The notes beneath the pieces were generated by a model. It saw nothing but the letters and a program-made list of their open reading frames with translations. It had not been told where the DNA came from and searched no databases. Shown one piece after another: positions 16,726 to 24,862 of a DNA stretch of 40,575 nucleotides. The position numbers were made by a program, and so were the translations under genes. This stretch comes from Streptomyces sp. SID4985 (GTDB lineage: Bacteria > Actinomycetota > Actinomycetes > Streptomycetales > Streptomycetaceae): positions 1-40,575 of the forward strand of contig NZ_WWIR01000230.1 of NCBI RefSeq assembly GCF_009863025.1, read 5' to 3'. Numbering within the stretch: the first letter of the stretch is position 1; the number at the start of each line of letters is the position of its first letter.

Positions 16726-16872
16726 CGGAACGGGGTCTCACCGCCTGCGCGGCACGGCACTGGGCCGGGAACGTCCCGGTGGGTGGTCGAGGCTTCTCCG
16801 TAAATCACCTGCTACCTCATCCCCCACCAACGACTCTCCTCATCGTGTTGGCCGTTGATTAAGATCCGCGGC

Positions 16873-17610
16873 ATGGCGACAAGACTCGTGCAGATCAATA
16901 TGAAGGCCCAGGACGACTCCGCGCTCGGCCGGTTCTGGGCGGAGGTACTCGGTTGGGGTGTCGACAGTGAGGGGCCCGGCGTCACCAACCTCGAACCCGT
17001 GGGTTTCTCCTACCCCGACCCCGTGGCCGTCTGCATCGACATCATCGCCCGCCCGGAACCCAAGACGGTGAAGAACCGGGTGCACCTTGATCTGGCCACC
17101 ACCTCGATCGCCCACAAGAAAAAGCTGGTCGCACGCTTGAAGGATCTCGGCGCGACGCTCGCCGACGTGGGTCAGGGCGACGTCCCCTGGACGGTCATGG
17201 CCGACCCGGAGGGCAACGAGTTCTGCGTCCTGGAGCCCCGTCCGGTCTACCAGGACACCGGGCTGATCGCCGCAGTGGTGGTCGACTGCGCCGACCCACG
17301 GAGGATGGCCGAGTTCTGGGGCGAGGCGATGGACTGGACGCTGCACGACGTCGCTGACGACCACGCGACCATGCGATCCGCCAAGGGGGTCGGCCCCTAC
17401 CTGGAGTTCGTCCGCACCCCCGACACCAAGAGCGTGTGGAACCGCGTCCACCTCGACGTCCGCCCCTACCCCGGCGACGACTTGGAAGCCGAAGAAGCCA
17501 GACTGCGCGCCCTGGGCGCCACCGACCCCGATTTCGACCAGTCCACCATCTCCTGGACGGTTCTGGCCGACCCGGAGGGCAACGAGTTCTGCCTCCTCGC
17601 TCCTCGCTGA
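16873..17610 (+). CDS. Tandem VOC (glyoxalase-like) protein
   Basis: ATG 16873 gives 245 residues; an in-frame TTG at 16855 is less likely. Two homologous halves lie in line, each ending with the same block: WTVMADPEGNEFCVLEPRP (about residue 115) and WTVLADPEGNEFCLLAPR (the C-terminus). Each also has an FWAEVLGW/FWGEAMDW helix and an NRVHLDL/NRVHLDV strand. This is the single-chain form of the VOC fold, with both paired modules in one protein. It is related to Glyoxalase_6-type domains. The substrate is unknown, and a resistance or binding role is possible. Confidence 0.9.
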   Translation: MATRLVQINMKAQDDSALGRFWAEVLGWGVDSEGPGVTNLEPVGFSYPDPVAVCIDIIARPEPKTVKNRVHLDLATTSIAHKKKLVARLKDLGATLADVGQGDVPWTVMADPEGNEFCVLEPRPVYQDTGLIAAVVVDCADPRRMAEFWGEAMDWTLHDVADDHATMRSAKGVGPYLEFVRTPDTKSVWNRVHLDVRPYPGDDLEAEEARLRALGATDPDFDQSTISWTVLADPEGNEFCLLAPR

Positions 17611-17711
17611 CCTTGAGGGACGGCGCCCCGCATCGGGCTTCGACACGGTGAGCTCGCCCGGCCTGATGAGGTCGCCCGAAGGCTGAGGGTGCCGGGCCGG
17701 ACGGACAGGTC

Positions 17712-17790
17712 AGCCGGCCTTCGCCGGTTTCGATGACGGTGCCGTTGAACGTGAGCCGGTCGGCGATGGCTGACCTCGGCATCCGGCGGC
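17712..17790 (-). pseudogene. Possible remnant of an IS21 helper ATPase (IstB) end
   Basis: On the minus strand the sequence reads MPRSAIADRLTFNGTVIETG followed by EGRLT. The block AIADRLTFNGTIIETGTDSYRL is, as I recall, a common C-terminal stretch of actinobacterial IstB proteins. Here the TDSY part is missing and the frame continues into non-matching sequence. Only about 22 codons are involved, so this is tentative. The rest of the 17611-17837 gap holds nothing I recognise. Confidence 0.35.
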
Positions 17791-17837
17791 CGCGCCCAGT
17801 GCAACAGGCCGGACCTGGTGGGCCCGCGCTCAGCCGC

Positions 17838-18290
17838 TCAGGTCTGGCACTGCGCCGTACCGGCGGTGGACCAGCCGCTCCAGGCGCCCCCGGCGGCACG
17901 GGCGTGTACACGGATCTCGACCCTCACGGGGCCGCACACCCGGGTCGAGCTTCCCACCTCGGTGGGGCCGACGGTCGCACGCGCCGGGACGTAGGCACGA
18001 CCGCTGCCCAGCTTCACCCAGTGACCGCCGGAGACGACGCGGAAGAACGCCTCGTAGGAGACGTTCACCGCCCTTGTCCCCGCGTTGCGCAGCTTGACGT
18101 GCGCCGTGATCTCGCGGGTGTAGACCTTGCCTTCCTTGCCGCGTTGGGCGCTGATGCAGCCGTTGACGGCCACGTGACCGGTCGACACGCCGCCGCCGCA
18201 GGCGATCGCTGCGGCGTGAGCGTTCGCGGGAACGGTGAGCACGGTGAGTGCTGCCGCACTCAGGGCTGCTCCGACAAGCCTCATACGCAT
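17838..18290 (-). CDS. Small secreted protein of unknown function
   Basis: ATG 18290 has a purine-rich site (AAAGGGG) upstream. Residues 1-27 form a Sec signal (MRMRLVGAALSAAALTVLTV, cleavage after ANAHA). The mature part of about 120 residues has four cysteines (IACGGG, NGCIS, RVCGP, AQCQT) that could form two disulfides. It looks rich in beta strands (AHVKLRNAGTRAVNVSYEAF). It probably folds as a small beta-sandwich outside the cell. No family name comes to mind. It is convergent with the tandem VOC gene. Confidence 0.75.
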   Translation of the reverse strand: MRMRLVGAALSAAALTVLTVPANAHAAAIACGGGVSTGHVAVNGCISAQRGKEGKVYTREITAHVKLRNAGTRAVNVSYEAFFRVVSGGHWVKLGSGRAYVPARATVGPTEVGSSTRVCGPVRVEIRVHARAAGGAWSGWSTAGTAQCQT

Positions 18291-18428
18291 GAACTACCCC
18301 TTTCGGTACTTATTGCCTCAGTAGAACCATGACGTGTCGAGGCGTGAACGGCAGCGGTACATCACGTTCTTCACTCCAACGGGAGCGGGGCGATACCTCG
18401 CTGACGTGCACACCGTCATGTCCATCCG

Positions 18429-18731
18429 GTGTCCGTCGACCTCTGGGAGATGCTCACCGAGACCGCTCGGCAGATGATGTCGGACCGGAGCCGACGTTGG
18501 TGCGAGTGGCGGGGCTGGGAAGTCGAACGCGGCACGATCCGCGCGACGTTGACTCTGCTGGGAGCCGACGAGGGCGGCTGGCAGGGTGCCTTCTCGGTGA
18601 GTCGGTCGGCGGTGGTACGGAAGTCGGGCATGCCCAGGTGGACCGTGGTGCGCGCGCCGGGAGGTCGCGGGGCGCGGCAAGCCGCCAGCCCGGACTCGAT
18701 CGCCGTAACCTCGCCAAGCCGTCACCCCTGA
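18429..18731 (+). CDS. Doubtful small hypothetical protein
   Basis: The frame encodes 100 residues. The central part (DRSRRWCEWRGWEVERGTIR, then GADEGGWQGAFSVSRSAVVR) looks protein-like, whereas the last 25 residues are low-complexity. No ribosome site is evident, and minus-strand frames of similar length overlap it. It may be the surviving part of a damaged gene. I list it because nothing better explains the 18291-18761 interval. Confidence 0.3.
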   Translation: MSVDLWEMLTETARQMMSDRSRRWCEWRGWEVERGTIRATLTLLGADEGGWQGAFSVSRSAVVRKSGMPRWTVVRAPGGRGARQAASPDSIAVTSPSRHP

Positions 18732-18761
18732 CCGCAGCTCCCCCGAAACCGGTCCAGCGGC

Positions 18762-19325
18762 TTACGACCGCCTCGATGGCGGCGGACACTCATGCTGATG
18801 AGGTGGGGGTCCCACGACGTTCAGGACCGGGCCTTCCCCGTCCGGGATTTCGAAGACGAAGACGACGCCGGAGGACGTGGCCCGAATCGCGCATTGGTTG
18901 CCGAAGGTGAGGGGCGCGTACGGCTGCCAGGCGCAACTGGTGGGCTCCAGGGAGGCGATCACGTCGGCGTACTCGGGTTGGCCGGGGAACTTCTCCCTGC
19001 CGACCAGAGCGACAGGGAGGTCGATGACGTCGCGCCAGGTCTGGAGGCAGATCAGGGTGATCTTCTGGCAGCGGCAGACACTGAGCTCCAGGTCGCCGTA
19101 CGCGAACAGGCGCGGCCATGACCGACGACGACGCCTCTCAACGAACGCTTCCCGGGGCTCCCCGAGCGCCGCGGTGACCTCGTTCCAGGCCGCGCCGTTC
19201 TCAACCGGCCCGAGACGTCCCGACCGAGCGAGTTCCGTCAGGGCATCGAGTAGTTCCACGAGGTGGAGTCTGTCATCTGTGGCGATGGGCTTTCCGACGA
19301 CTTCGGGCGGGCCGGGGTCGTTCAC
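18762..19325 (-). CDS. Conserved hypothetical protein
   Basis: GTG 19325 gives 187 residues; the frame stays open upstream only because it overlaps another gene. The core reads LHLVELLDALTELARSGRLG, then RLFAYGDLELSVCRCQKITL, CLQTWRDVIDLPVALVG and TSSGVVFVFEIPDGEGPVLN. That is a soluble alpha/beta protein with no catalytic signature I know. Its GTG start overlaps the TGA of the upstream small gene (GTGA at 19322-19325), so the two were translated together. Because that upstream gene carries a frameshift, expression of this one may be reduced. Confidence 0.65.
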   Translation of the reverse strand: MNDPGPPEVVGKPIATDDRLHLVELLDALTELARSGRLGPVENGAAWNEVTAALGEPREAFVERRRRRSWPRLFAYGDLELSVCRCQKITLICLQTWRDVIDLPVALVGREKFPGQPEYADVIASLEPTSCAWQPYAPLTFGNQCAIRATSSGVVFVFEIPDGEGPVLNVVGPPPHQHECPPPSRRS

Positions 19326-19541
19326 GGGCCCGCTGGGAGAGGGTGGCGCGTCCGGACGGGGTCGAGGTGCAGTTCGTAGGGCTCGTAACAGTCCGCAGCG
19401 GCAGTCGCGACCGGAGTGCCGCAGGGGCAGGATCGGTTGAGTTCTTCGTCGCCCGCTGGTCCGCAACGCCCTTTGCTGTCCGTCCAGTTGGGCAGGGGCT
19501 TGAGGTCGGAGGCGTCGTACCGCTCGGGGCTGCCGCTTCAC
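19322..19541 (-). pseudogene. Frameshifted small cysteine-containing gene, coupled to the next gene
   Basis: Starting at GTG 19541 and passing a C-tract (19526-19529 on the plus strand as gggg), homologous-looking sequence appears only after a one-base shift. It reads ERYDASDLKPLPNWTDSKGR, then CGPAGDEELNRSCPCGTPVA and DCYEPYELHLDPVRTRH, ending at TGA 19322-19324. Removing one C restores a single 72-residue frame from the GTG. The C-x-C and isolated Cys residues (CGPAG, CPCG, DCYEP) suggest a metal site. The frame itself has no start codon after its preceding stop. It is either a recent frameshift or a sequencing error in a homopolymer. Confidence 0.55.
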
Positions 19542-19582
19542 ATCCTCCCCGGGAATAGGTGACTCGGGCACAATCACGAGCC

Positions 19583-20323
19583 GTGCCCACTCCTCCCGAA
19601 CTCTCCGTCCTGTACCCCGACATCGCGGCCCGCGGCAGCCTCGCCGCCGCGCTCCTGGCCGAGGCGGACAGCTGCCTCGGGACCCTCCCCCTTACGTACT
19701 CGGAACTCGCTCCGCTGGGTCACGCGGCTGTCGCGAGTACTCTGCCGCACCGCGAGCCGCTGGCGATCAGCGCCTGGTCGCATGAACGGCGGTGGTCGAT
19801 CCGCGGCGAGGAGCCGTTCCAGGGCATGGCCCTCATCGAGGGCAGCACGGACGACCTGGCGGAGGTCGCCAGGGCCGCCCGGGCCTGGTCCGACGGGTCG
19901 CCCCTGGACGACATCCGAGAGGCGGCACCCTTCGTACGCCTGACCGGCCGGTTCGAGGTGTCCGACGGCGATCCCGCACGCTTGACGGAATCCGAATGGC
20001 AGGGCATGCGCCGGGAGGCGGCCGAGCTGGAATACGCCTGGCGGGAGGCGTACCGGAACCTGATCGAGGCGGCGCACGCCGAACCCGCGCTGCGCGCGCT
20101 CTACCCCTTCACGAGCCACTGGGCACTGCGGTTCTCGACGACCACCCGTCCGCGTCTGACCGTCGTCGGACCGTGCCTGAGCGCCAACAGCGACGGCACA
20201 TACGGCGTGGGGCACGGCTTCGTCAGCCAGGACCTCGGGCAGTTCGTCACAGCACGGGAGGCCGTGGACGTGGCAGTACGCCGACTGCCGTCCGGCCTCG
20301 GGCCCACCACGCTCGGCGGCTGA
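19583..20323 (+). CDS. DUF6193-like protein
   Basis: GTG 19583 (MPTPPELSVLYPDIAARGSL) is preferred to the in-frame upstream codon at 19559, giving 246 residues. Distinctive blocks are LPHREPLAISAWSHERRWSI, QGMALIEGSTDDLAEVARAA, PFVRLTGRFEVSDGDPARL and ALYPFTSHWALRFSTTTRPR. I recall these from the Streptomyces family DUF6193, which databases label a natural-product biosynthesis protein without experimental support known to me. It is soluble, with no catalytic motif visible. It is divergent from the frameshifted gene at 19541 over about 40 bp, so the promoters must overlap. Confidence 0.75.
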   Translation: MPTPPELSVLYPDIAARGSLAAALLAEADSCLGTLPLTYSELAPLGHAAVASTLPHREPLAISAWSHERRWSIRGEEPFQGMALIEGSTDDLAEVARAARAWSDGSPLDDIREAAPFVRLTGRFEVSDGDPARLTESEWQGMRREAAELEYAWREAYRNLIEAAHAEPALRALYPFTSHWALRFSTTTRPRLTVVGPCLSANSDGTYGVGHGFVSQDLGQFVTAREAVDVAVRRLPSGLGPTTLGG

Positions 20324-20485
20324 GCCGGGCCGCCCGCAAACGCGCCCAGCTGACCGCGCGGCGGCGAGCGTTCCCTACCCGGGCACCCCGGCCCAGGGAC
20401 TCCTCACGAGCGGTACAACCATCCGAATGTGCTGTGAGTCACACCAGGCAGGAGCAACGAACTCCAACCAACACAAGGGGGAAAT

Positions 20486-20935
20486 ATGCGATTCAGCCGT
20501 TCCGCGCTGGCCGCCGTCGCCGTCGCGGCCCTGGCCGGTGGAGCCACGACCGCCCTGGCCTCGCCCGCGTCGGCCGCGCCCAACACCACCCCGCAGAAGG
20601 TCTGCGGCTCCAGCTACAAGACCGTCAACTCGGCGCCCGTCGGCTCCCTCGGCACGGTCTACCTGACCTACAACTCGGCGAACGGCAAGAACTGCGTCGT
20701 CACCATCCGCAGCACGCCCGGCACCGCGACCGACATGGCCGCCTGGATCTACGTCCCCGACACCGACGTCTACGACCAGGACTACGGGAAGTACACCTCC
20801 TACGCCGGGCCCACCTACGTCTACGGCAAGGGCCACTGCGTCGACTGGGGCGGCCAGATCCGCAACGTCTACGTGCAGGTCACCGGCTCCAACTGCGCCT
20901 CCCTGAAGGAGCAGCGGGTCACCACCGTCCGCTGA
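20486..20935 (+). CDS. sapA: Spore-associated protein A-like secreted protein
   Basis: ATG 20486 follows a GGGGG ribosome site and gives 149 residues. Residues 1-31 are a Sec signal (MRFSRSALAAVAVAALAGGA, cleavage after PASAA). The mature protein (NTTPQKVCGSSYKTVNSAPV, LGTVYLTYNSANGKNCVVTI, YTSYAGPTYVYGKGHCVDWG) strongly recalls SapA, found on S. coelicolor spores and aerial hyphae. Four cysteines (VCGS, NCVV, HCVD, NCAS) may pair. Its role is structural or unknown. It is monocistronic, followed by an 11-C run and a strong terminator. The symbol is given on resemblance only. Confidence 0.8.
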   Translation: MRFSRSALAAVAVAALAGGATTALASPASAAPNTTPQKVCGSSYKTVNSAPVGSLGTVYLTYNSANGKNCVVTIRSTPGTATDMAAWIYVPDTDVYDQDYGKYTSYAGPTYVYGKGHCVDWGGQIRNVYVQVTGSNCASLKEQRVTTVR

Positions 20936-20936
20936 G

Positions 20937-20947
20937 CCCCCCCCCCC
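20937..20947 (+). repeat. Run of eleven C residues after sapA
   Basis: C11 begins one base after the sapA stop codon. It lies outside coding sequence, so length changes would not alter a protein. Such tracts are prone to sequencing or replication slippage. Confidence 0.8.
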
Positions 20948-20999
20948 GGCCGCCGGTCCCCGCCGTGGAGTTCTCGGCGCGGTGACCGGGGCCGCCGCA

Positions 21000-21056
21000 C
21001 GGCAACACCGGCCCCGGCAGAACGGCACGCCCGTCCTGCCGGGGCCGGTGTTGCCG
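21000..21056. terminator. Bidirectional stem-loop terminator between sapA and the FAD monooxygenase
   Basis: Left arm 21000-21020 and right arm 21036-21056 (ctgccggggccggtgttgcc plus g) are exact complements over 21 bp. An inner acgg/ccgt pairing lies within the 15-nt loop region. It sits between two convergent genes, so it can end both transcripts. Confidence 0.85.
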
Positions 21057-21097
21057 CACACAGCAGTGGCAGGCGCGCAGCCCATCGGACTCCCGCG

Positions 21098-22294
21098 TCA
21101 GCCCGCCGCCACGTACTCCGGCAGCCGCAGCGCCGTACTCGCCGTCCGGCCCTCCGCGCCGGTCAGGGCCGAGGTGTCGCGCAAGGCCTCGTTGCGGGCG
21201 GCTAGCATTTCGGGGGTGCTGGGGGCGACGAAGGAGCCGCCCGTCGTGGCCAGGGCCTGGTTCTGCTCGACGAAGCCGCGGGTGAGCCGCTCGTACGCCG
21301 CGAAGGCCGCCACATGGTCGGTGTGGCGGGCCAGTTCGCCCGCCAGGACGTACGCGCCGACCAGGGCGACGCTCGAGCCCTGGCCCGACAGGAACGACGT
21401 CGCGTGGGCCGCGTCTCCCGCGAGGGCCACGCGTCCGCGCGACCAGGACGGCATGTGGATCTGACTGACGATGTCGAAGAACAGGTCCTCGGCCTCCCCC
21501 ATCGCCTCGACCAGCCGGGGCAGATGCCAGACGCGCTCCGGGAACGTCCGGGCCACCAGCGCCCGCTGCGCGCCGGGGTCGCGGAACGCGTCGTAGGGAG
21601 GGACGGCCTGGGTGAACGTGAGGAAGCCGTGCAGGCGGTCCGAGGGCTCGTGGGCGTAGAGGACCGCGGCGCGGCCCGGCGTGTTCCAGATGACGCCCTC
21701 GCGTGCCAGGCCGAAGTCGTTGGGCAGGGTGAAACCGGCGAAGGTGTAGCCGAGGTAGCGGTGGAACCGCTCCTCCGGGCCGAAGACCAGGCGGCGGGTG
21801 TGGGAGTGCAGGCCGTCGGCGCCGACGACCAGGTCGAAGGTACGGCGGCCGCCGCTGTCGAGGACCACGTCCACGGCGTCGCCCCGGTCGTCCAGGGTGG
21901 CGATGGAGTCGTTGAAGAGGAACTCGACCCGGTCGCGTATCGGGGTGTACAGCGCGTCGGCCAGGTCGCCCCGGCGCACCTCCAGGTCCAGGCCCTCCGC
22001 GCCGCCGGTCAGGGACTCGGGGCGCAGGGAGGCGATCGGCGCGCCGTCGGCGTCGACGAAGGACAGCTTCCGGGTGTCGACGTGGGCCTCGCGCAGGCGC
22101 GGGAGGAGGCCCATGCGGGAGACGACCTCGCGGGCGGTGCCGCGGATGTCGATGGCGTAGCCCCCGCCCCGGACGGCGGGGGCCTTCTCGACGACGGTGA
22201 CGTCGAAGCCGTAGTGGTCGAGCCAGTAGGCCAGGGCGGGGCCGGCGATGCTGGCGCCGGAGACGAGGACGGTGCGGTTCGCGGAGTGGTTCAC
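21098..22294 (-). CDS. FAD-dependent monooxygenase (aromatic hydroxylase/TetX-like)
   Basis: GTG 22294 (MNHSANRTVLVSGASIAGPA) follows GAAGGA at a proper distance and gives 398 residues. The FAD-binding GxGxxG-like motif is VSGASIAGPALAYWL (residues 10-24), the DG motif is VVGADGLHSHTRRL, and the GD motif is GRVALAGDAAHATSFLSGQG. These three define group A flavoprotein hydroxylases. The substrate may be an aromatic or polyketide-like compound, or a xenobiotic. It is divergent from the MarR gene at 22425, and two operator-like sites lie between them, so it is probably the regulated target. It is a paralogue in type of the enzyme at 37265. Confidence 0.92.
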   Translation of the reverse strand: MNHSANRTVLVSGASIAGPALAYWLDHYGFDVTVVEKAPAVRGGGYAIDIRGTAREVVSRMGLLPRLREAHVDTRKLSFVDADGAPIASLRPESLTGGAEGLDLEVRRGDLADALYTPIRDRVEFLFNDSIATLDDRGDAVDVVLDSGGRRTFDLVVGADGLHSHTRRLVFGPEERFHRYLGYTFAGFTLPNDFGLAREGVIWNTPGRAAVLYAHEPSDRLHGFLTFTQAVPPYDAFRDPGAQRALVARTFPERVWHLPRLVEAMGEAEDLFFDIVSQIHMPSWSRGRVALAGDAAHATSFLSGQGSSVALVGAYVLAGELARHTDHVAAFAAYERLTRGFVEQNQALATTGGSFVAPSTPEMLAARNEALRDTSALTGAEGRTASTALRLPEYVAAG

Positions 22295-22322
22295 TGCGGG
22301 GGTCCTTCCGGAACAAACCAAA

Positions 22323-22341
22323 GATACGTACTTTAGGTATC
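22323..22341. promoter_or_regulatory. MarR-type operator 1
   Basis: The site gatacgtactttaggtatc is an imperfect palindrome, 29 bp upstream of the monooxygenase start. It shares the GATAC and TTAGGTAT half-sites with operator 2, centred 69 bp away. Confidence 0.65.
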
Positions 22342-22392
22342 CTTTTGGGGGGTGCAGGTACCCCCGGGACACCTTCGGACCCGAGCATATAG

Positions 22393-22409
22393 ATACCTAA
22401 CTTAGGTAT
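22393..22409. promoter_or_regulatory. MarR-type operator 2 (perfect palindrome)
   Basis: The site atacctaacttaggtat is perfect (ATACCTAA-C-TTAGGTAT) and lies 16 bp before the marR-type gene start. This AT-rich palindrome stands out in very GC-rich DNA and matches MarR binding-site architecture. Autorepression is likely. Confidence 0.75.
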
Positions 22410-22424
22410 GCAAGTGGAGTTGAT

Positions 22425-22964
22425 GTGAACGCCGAACCCTCGGGCACGCCGTCGGCGGACGTGCTCGCCGTCATGCCACGGCTCGCGCAGCTGAGCAATG
22501 CCCTCAACCGCGGCCGCCTCGCCGAGCGCGCGACCGCGGCCGCCGGGTTCTCGCTCGACCGGCCCGCCATGGGCGTGCTCGTCACCCTCCACATGGCCGA
22601 CCGGCCGCTACGCGTCGGTGAGATCGCCGAACGGATGCAGGTCGTCGGCCCGCATGTCACCCGCCAGGTCCAGGAACTCGAACGCCGTGGCCTGGTACGG
22701 CGCATCGCCGATCCCCACGACCGGCGCGCCAGCCTCATCGAGCCCACCCCCGACGGCGCCGATGCCGCGGGCCGTTACGCCGCCTCCCTGGTCGGCTGGT
22801 TCTCCGAGGCCGTCGCCGACTGGTCCGACCAGGACCGCGACGACCTCGGACGACTCCTCGGACGACTCGTCGATGACGTCACCGCCCGCATGAACCGCCT
22901 CGACCAGGAGACCGGTGAGACCGGCGAAACCGGCGGGGGAGGGGCGCCTTCGGCGGCTCGCTGA
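22425..22964 (+). CDS. MarR-family transcriptional regulator
   Basis: GTG 22425 with GGAG 5 nt upstream gives 179 residues. The winged helix-turn-helix (LRVGEIAERMQVVGPHVTRQ, VQELERRGLVRRIADPHDRR) spans about residues 60-110, with the classic DxRx wing. The N-terminal dimer helix carries LAQLSNALNRGRLAERATAA. The C-terminal tail is Thr/Gly-rich. It likely represses itself and the divergent FAD monooxygenase, and is released by a phenolic or antibiotic-like ligand, possibly the enzyme's substrate. Confidence 0.93.
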   Translation: MNAEPSGTPSADVLAVMPRLAQLSNALNRGRLAERATAAAGFSLDRPAMGVLVTLHMADRPLRVGEIAERMQVVGPHVTRQVQELERRGLVRRIADPHDRRASLIEPTPDGADAAGRYAASLVGWFSEAVADWSDQDRDDLGRLLGRLVDDVTARMNRLDQETGETGETGGGGAPSAAR

Positions 22965-23057
22965 CCTGGCGGTCGTACGCCGACTCGCCGCCCCACCACC
23001 CGGGCCCGGCCCGGTTCCCCGCGACCGCCCGGGAACCGGGCCTCCCCTCCGGCGGGC

Positions 23058-24263
23058 TCAGGTCAGCGGGCCGTGCGTCGCCACCAGCGTGCCCAGCGGC
23101 ATCGGCGGACCGTCCGTACCCGACAGGGCCAGCAGCGGCATGCCGTCCTCCCCGTCACGGCCGAGGTACCGCCACGACCGGCCATGGCGGTCGGCCAGGG
23201 CGCGCGCCAGGTCGTAGACGCGGCCGCCGAGCCGGTACGGGGTCACCAGCGTGCGGGACGCGTCGTCCAGCAGGCGGGGCACCTCGTGTGCCGTCAGACG
23301 GACCTCCGTGCCCTCGATACGGCCCGTCACCACCTCCGCGTCACCGACCCGCAGCGTCCGCACGTCCGGCGGCACACCGATCACCGTCAGCCAGTACTCC
23401 CAGTCCGCCAGCCCCAGTGCGTGGATGTGCACGCCCACCCGGTCCGCGTCCGCCGTGATCTGCGTGACCTCCAGGCGCCCCGCGCTCTCCACCCTCAGCC
23501 GCGCGGCCAGCAGAACCGGTCCCCCGGCCCGCTCCACGGTTTCCGGGACCGGGAGCACCTCGTCGTCGGTGAGTGTGACCGGCTCGGGCAGCGGGTGGTC
23601 CGACACGGCCTGCGGTCGCGGCGCCGGGTCCTCCGACGGCGGAGCGGGAGCGTGGCGGCGCGTGTGCGGAAGCGTGATCGCACCGCGCAACATCCCGGCA
23701 GGCGGCGCCGGAACCGGCTCCAGTCTCGCCGCCGGATCAGGAGGGGCCTCCGCGACGAGCGCCGGGGACATCACCGGTACGGCCGGTTCCGGGGCGGGAA
23801 CGGGCTCGAAGTACGGCACCCCCACCGGCACCGCCGTGTCGTGGACGGGCCGGTCCCCGGAGTCCGTCGGCATGGCCGGGTCCGGTACGAACACGGCATC
23901 GGGGCCTGCGGACACGACCTGTGACGCCAACTCGGAGACGGAATCCGCCTCTTGAGCGAACACCTTGGGCGCACCCGCCGACGGCACATCGGAAGCGAGC
24001 CGGACCTCCGGCTCCACGGCCCCCAACTCCGCGCCGGACAGGACCGGTTGAAGATGAGCCGGTCCCTGACGCGGTGCCAGGGGAACAACCCGCTCGGGCG
24101 GCCGTTCCAATCGGCGCCCCTCCCCCAGTGCCGCGGCACCGGGCTCCATCAGCCGCCCCTCCGCCCGGAGTTCGGCCACGAACGCGCGCGCGACGCGGGC
24201 CAGCCGGTCCGCGAGCTCCCGCTCGACACCATCTTCGCCGCTGAAGTCGAAGCCGCCCGTCAT
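23058..24263 (-). CDS. Proline-rich protein with BN159_2729-like C-terminal domain
   Basis: ATG 24263 overlaps the sigma-factor stop (ATGA at 24260-24263), giving 401 residues. The N-terminal 45 residues are helical (ADRLARVARAFVAELRAEGR). Residues 60-250 are Pro/Ala/Val-rich and probably disordered. The C-terminal domain (about 260-401) has LEVTQITADADRVGVHIHAL, ALGLADWEYWLTVIG, PYRLGGRVYDLARALADRHG, GEDGMPLLALSG and a final ATHGPLT. From memory this resembles the end of Streptomyces BN159_2729-family proteins, whose function is unknown. There is no membrane segment, so a classical membrane anti-sigma role is unlikely, but coupling to the sigma gene implies a related job. Confidence 0.7.
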   Translation of the reverse strand: MTGGFDFSGEDGVERELADRLARVARAFVAELRAEGRLMEPGAAALGEGRRLERPPERVVPLAPRQGPAHLQPVLSGAELGAVEPEVRLASDVPSAGAPKVFAQEADSVSELASQVVSAGPDAVFVPDPAMPTDSGDRPVHDTAVPVGVPYFEPVPAPEPAVPVMSPALVAEAPPDPAARLEPVPAPPAGMLRGAITLPHTRRHAPAPPSEDPAPRPQAVSDHPLPEPVTLTDDEVLPVPETVERAGGPVLLAARLRVESAGRLEVTQITADADRVGVHIHALGLADWEYWLTVIGVPPDVRTLRVGDAEVVTGRIEGTEVRLTAHEVPRLLDDASRTLVTPYRLGGRVYDLARALADRHGRSWRYLGRDGEDGMPLLALSGTDGPPMPLGTLVATHGPLT

Positions 24264-24862
24264 GCCGCCGCTCCCGTGTAGGCCTTGCGCAGCGAGCCCA
24301 GGGCGCGCCACTGCAGCGTCTTGACCGCGCCGTCCGTCGTACCGAGCGTGCGGGCCGTCTCGCTGATCGACATCTCGTCCAGGAACCGCAGCCGGATCAC
24401 CGCCTGTTGGCGGGGCGTGATGCCCGCGAGAGCGTCGAGGAGGCCGTCGACGTCGAGGGTGGACAGGACGGTGTCCTCGGCGGTGCTGACCGGGACGGCC
24501 CAGGTGTCGCCGATGTGCGTGATCTGGTCGACGAAGGTCAGGCGGCGGGTCGCGGCCACCTTGAAGTGGTCGGCGACCACATGATGGGCGATGGTGCACA
24601 GCCAGGCGCGGATCGGGGTCCCGGTCCAGCGGAACGTGGAGATCTTGGACCAGGCCTTCACGAAGACGTCGGAGGTCAGGTCCTCGGCAAGGGCGGGGTT
24701 GGATCTGACCCTGCGGCCGATGAACGCGGCGACGACACCGTGGTGCGATCGGTACAGCTCGCCGAACGCCTCCGGATCACCGTGCCGGGCGCGGGTGATG
24801 AGCGCCGGCTCCTTGGGGGTGAGGGAGACGGGGGCGGGGCCGGTCTGGGGGGAAGTGGTCAA
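24260..24862 (-). CDS. ECF-type RNA polymerase sigma factor
   Basis: TTG 24862 has GGGAG upstream and gives 200 residues. Region 2 (DPEAFGELYRSHHGVVAAFI, AEDLTSDVFVKAWSKISTFR, AWLCTIAHHVVADHFK) and region 4 (ITPRQQAVIRLRFLDEMSIS, ETARTLGTTDGAVKTLQWRA) are clear. It would direct RNA polymerase to a stress or developmental regulon. The N-terminal 85 bases overlap the preceding HTH gene in another frame. The stop overlaps the start of the 401-residue protein, so three genes appear to form one unit. No zinc-binding or membrane anti-sigma gene is adjacent. Confidence 0.93.
   Translation of the reverse strand: MTTSPQTGPAPVSLTPKEPALITRARHGDPEAFGELYRSHHGVVAAFIGRRVRSNPALAEDLTSDVFVKAWSKISTFRWTGTPIRAWLCTIAHHVVADHFKVAATRRLTFVDQITHIGDTWAVPVSTAEDTVLSTLDVDGLLDALAGITPRQQAVIRLRFLDEMSISETARTLGTTDGAVKTLQWRALGSLRKAYTGAAA

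Noticed and set aside
16183..18290. Neighbouring small genes as a biosynthetic cluster with the DUF6193-like protein
   Set aside because: Genes are in mixed orientation, are mostly single units and lack any core biosynthetic enzyme.
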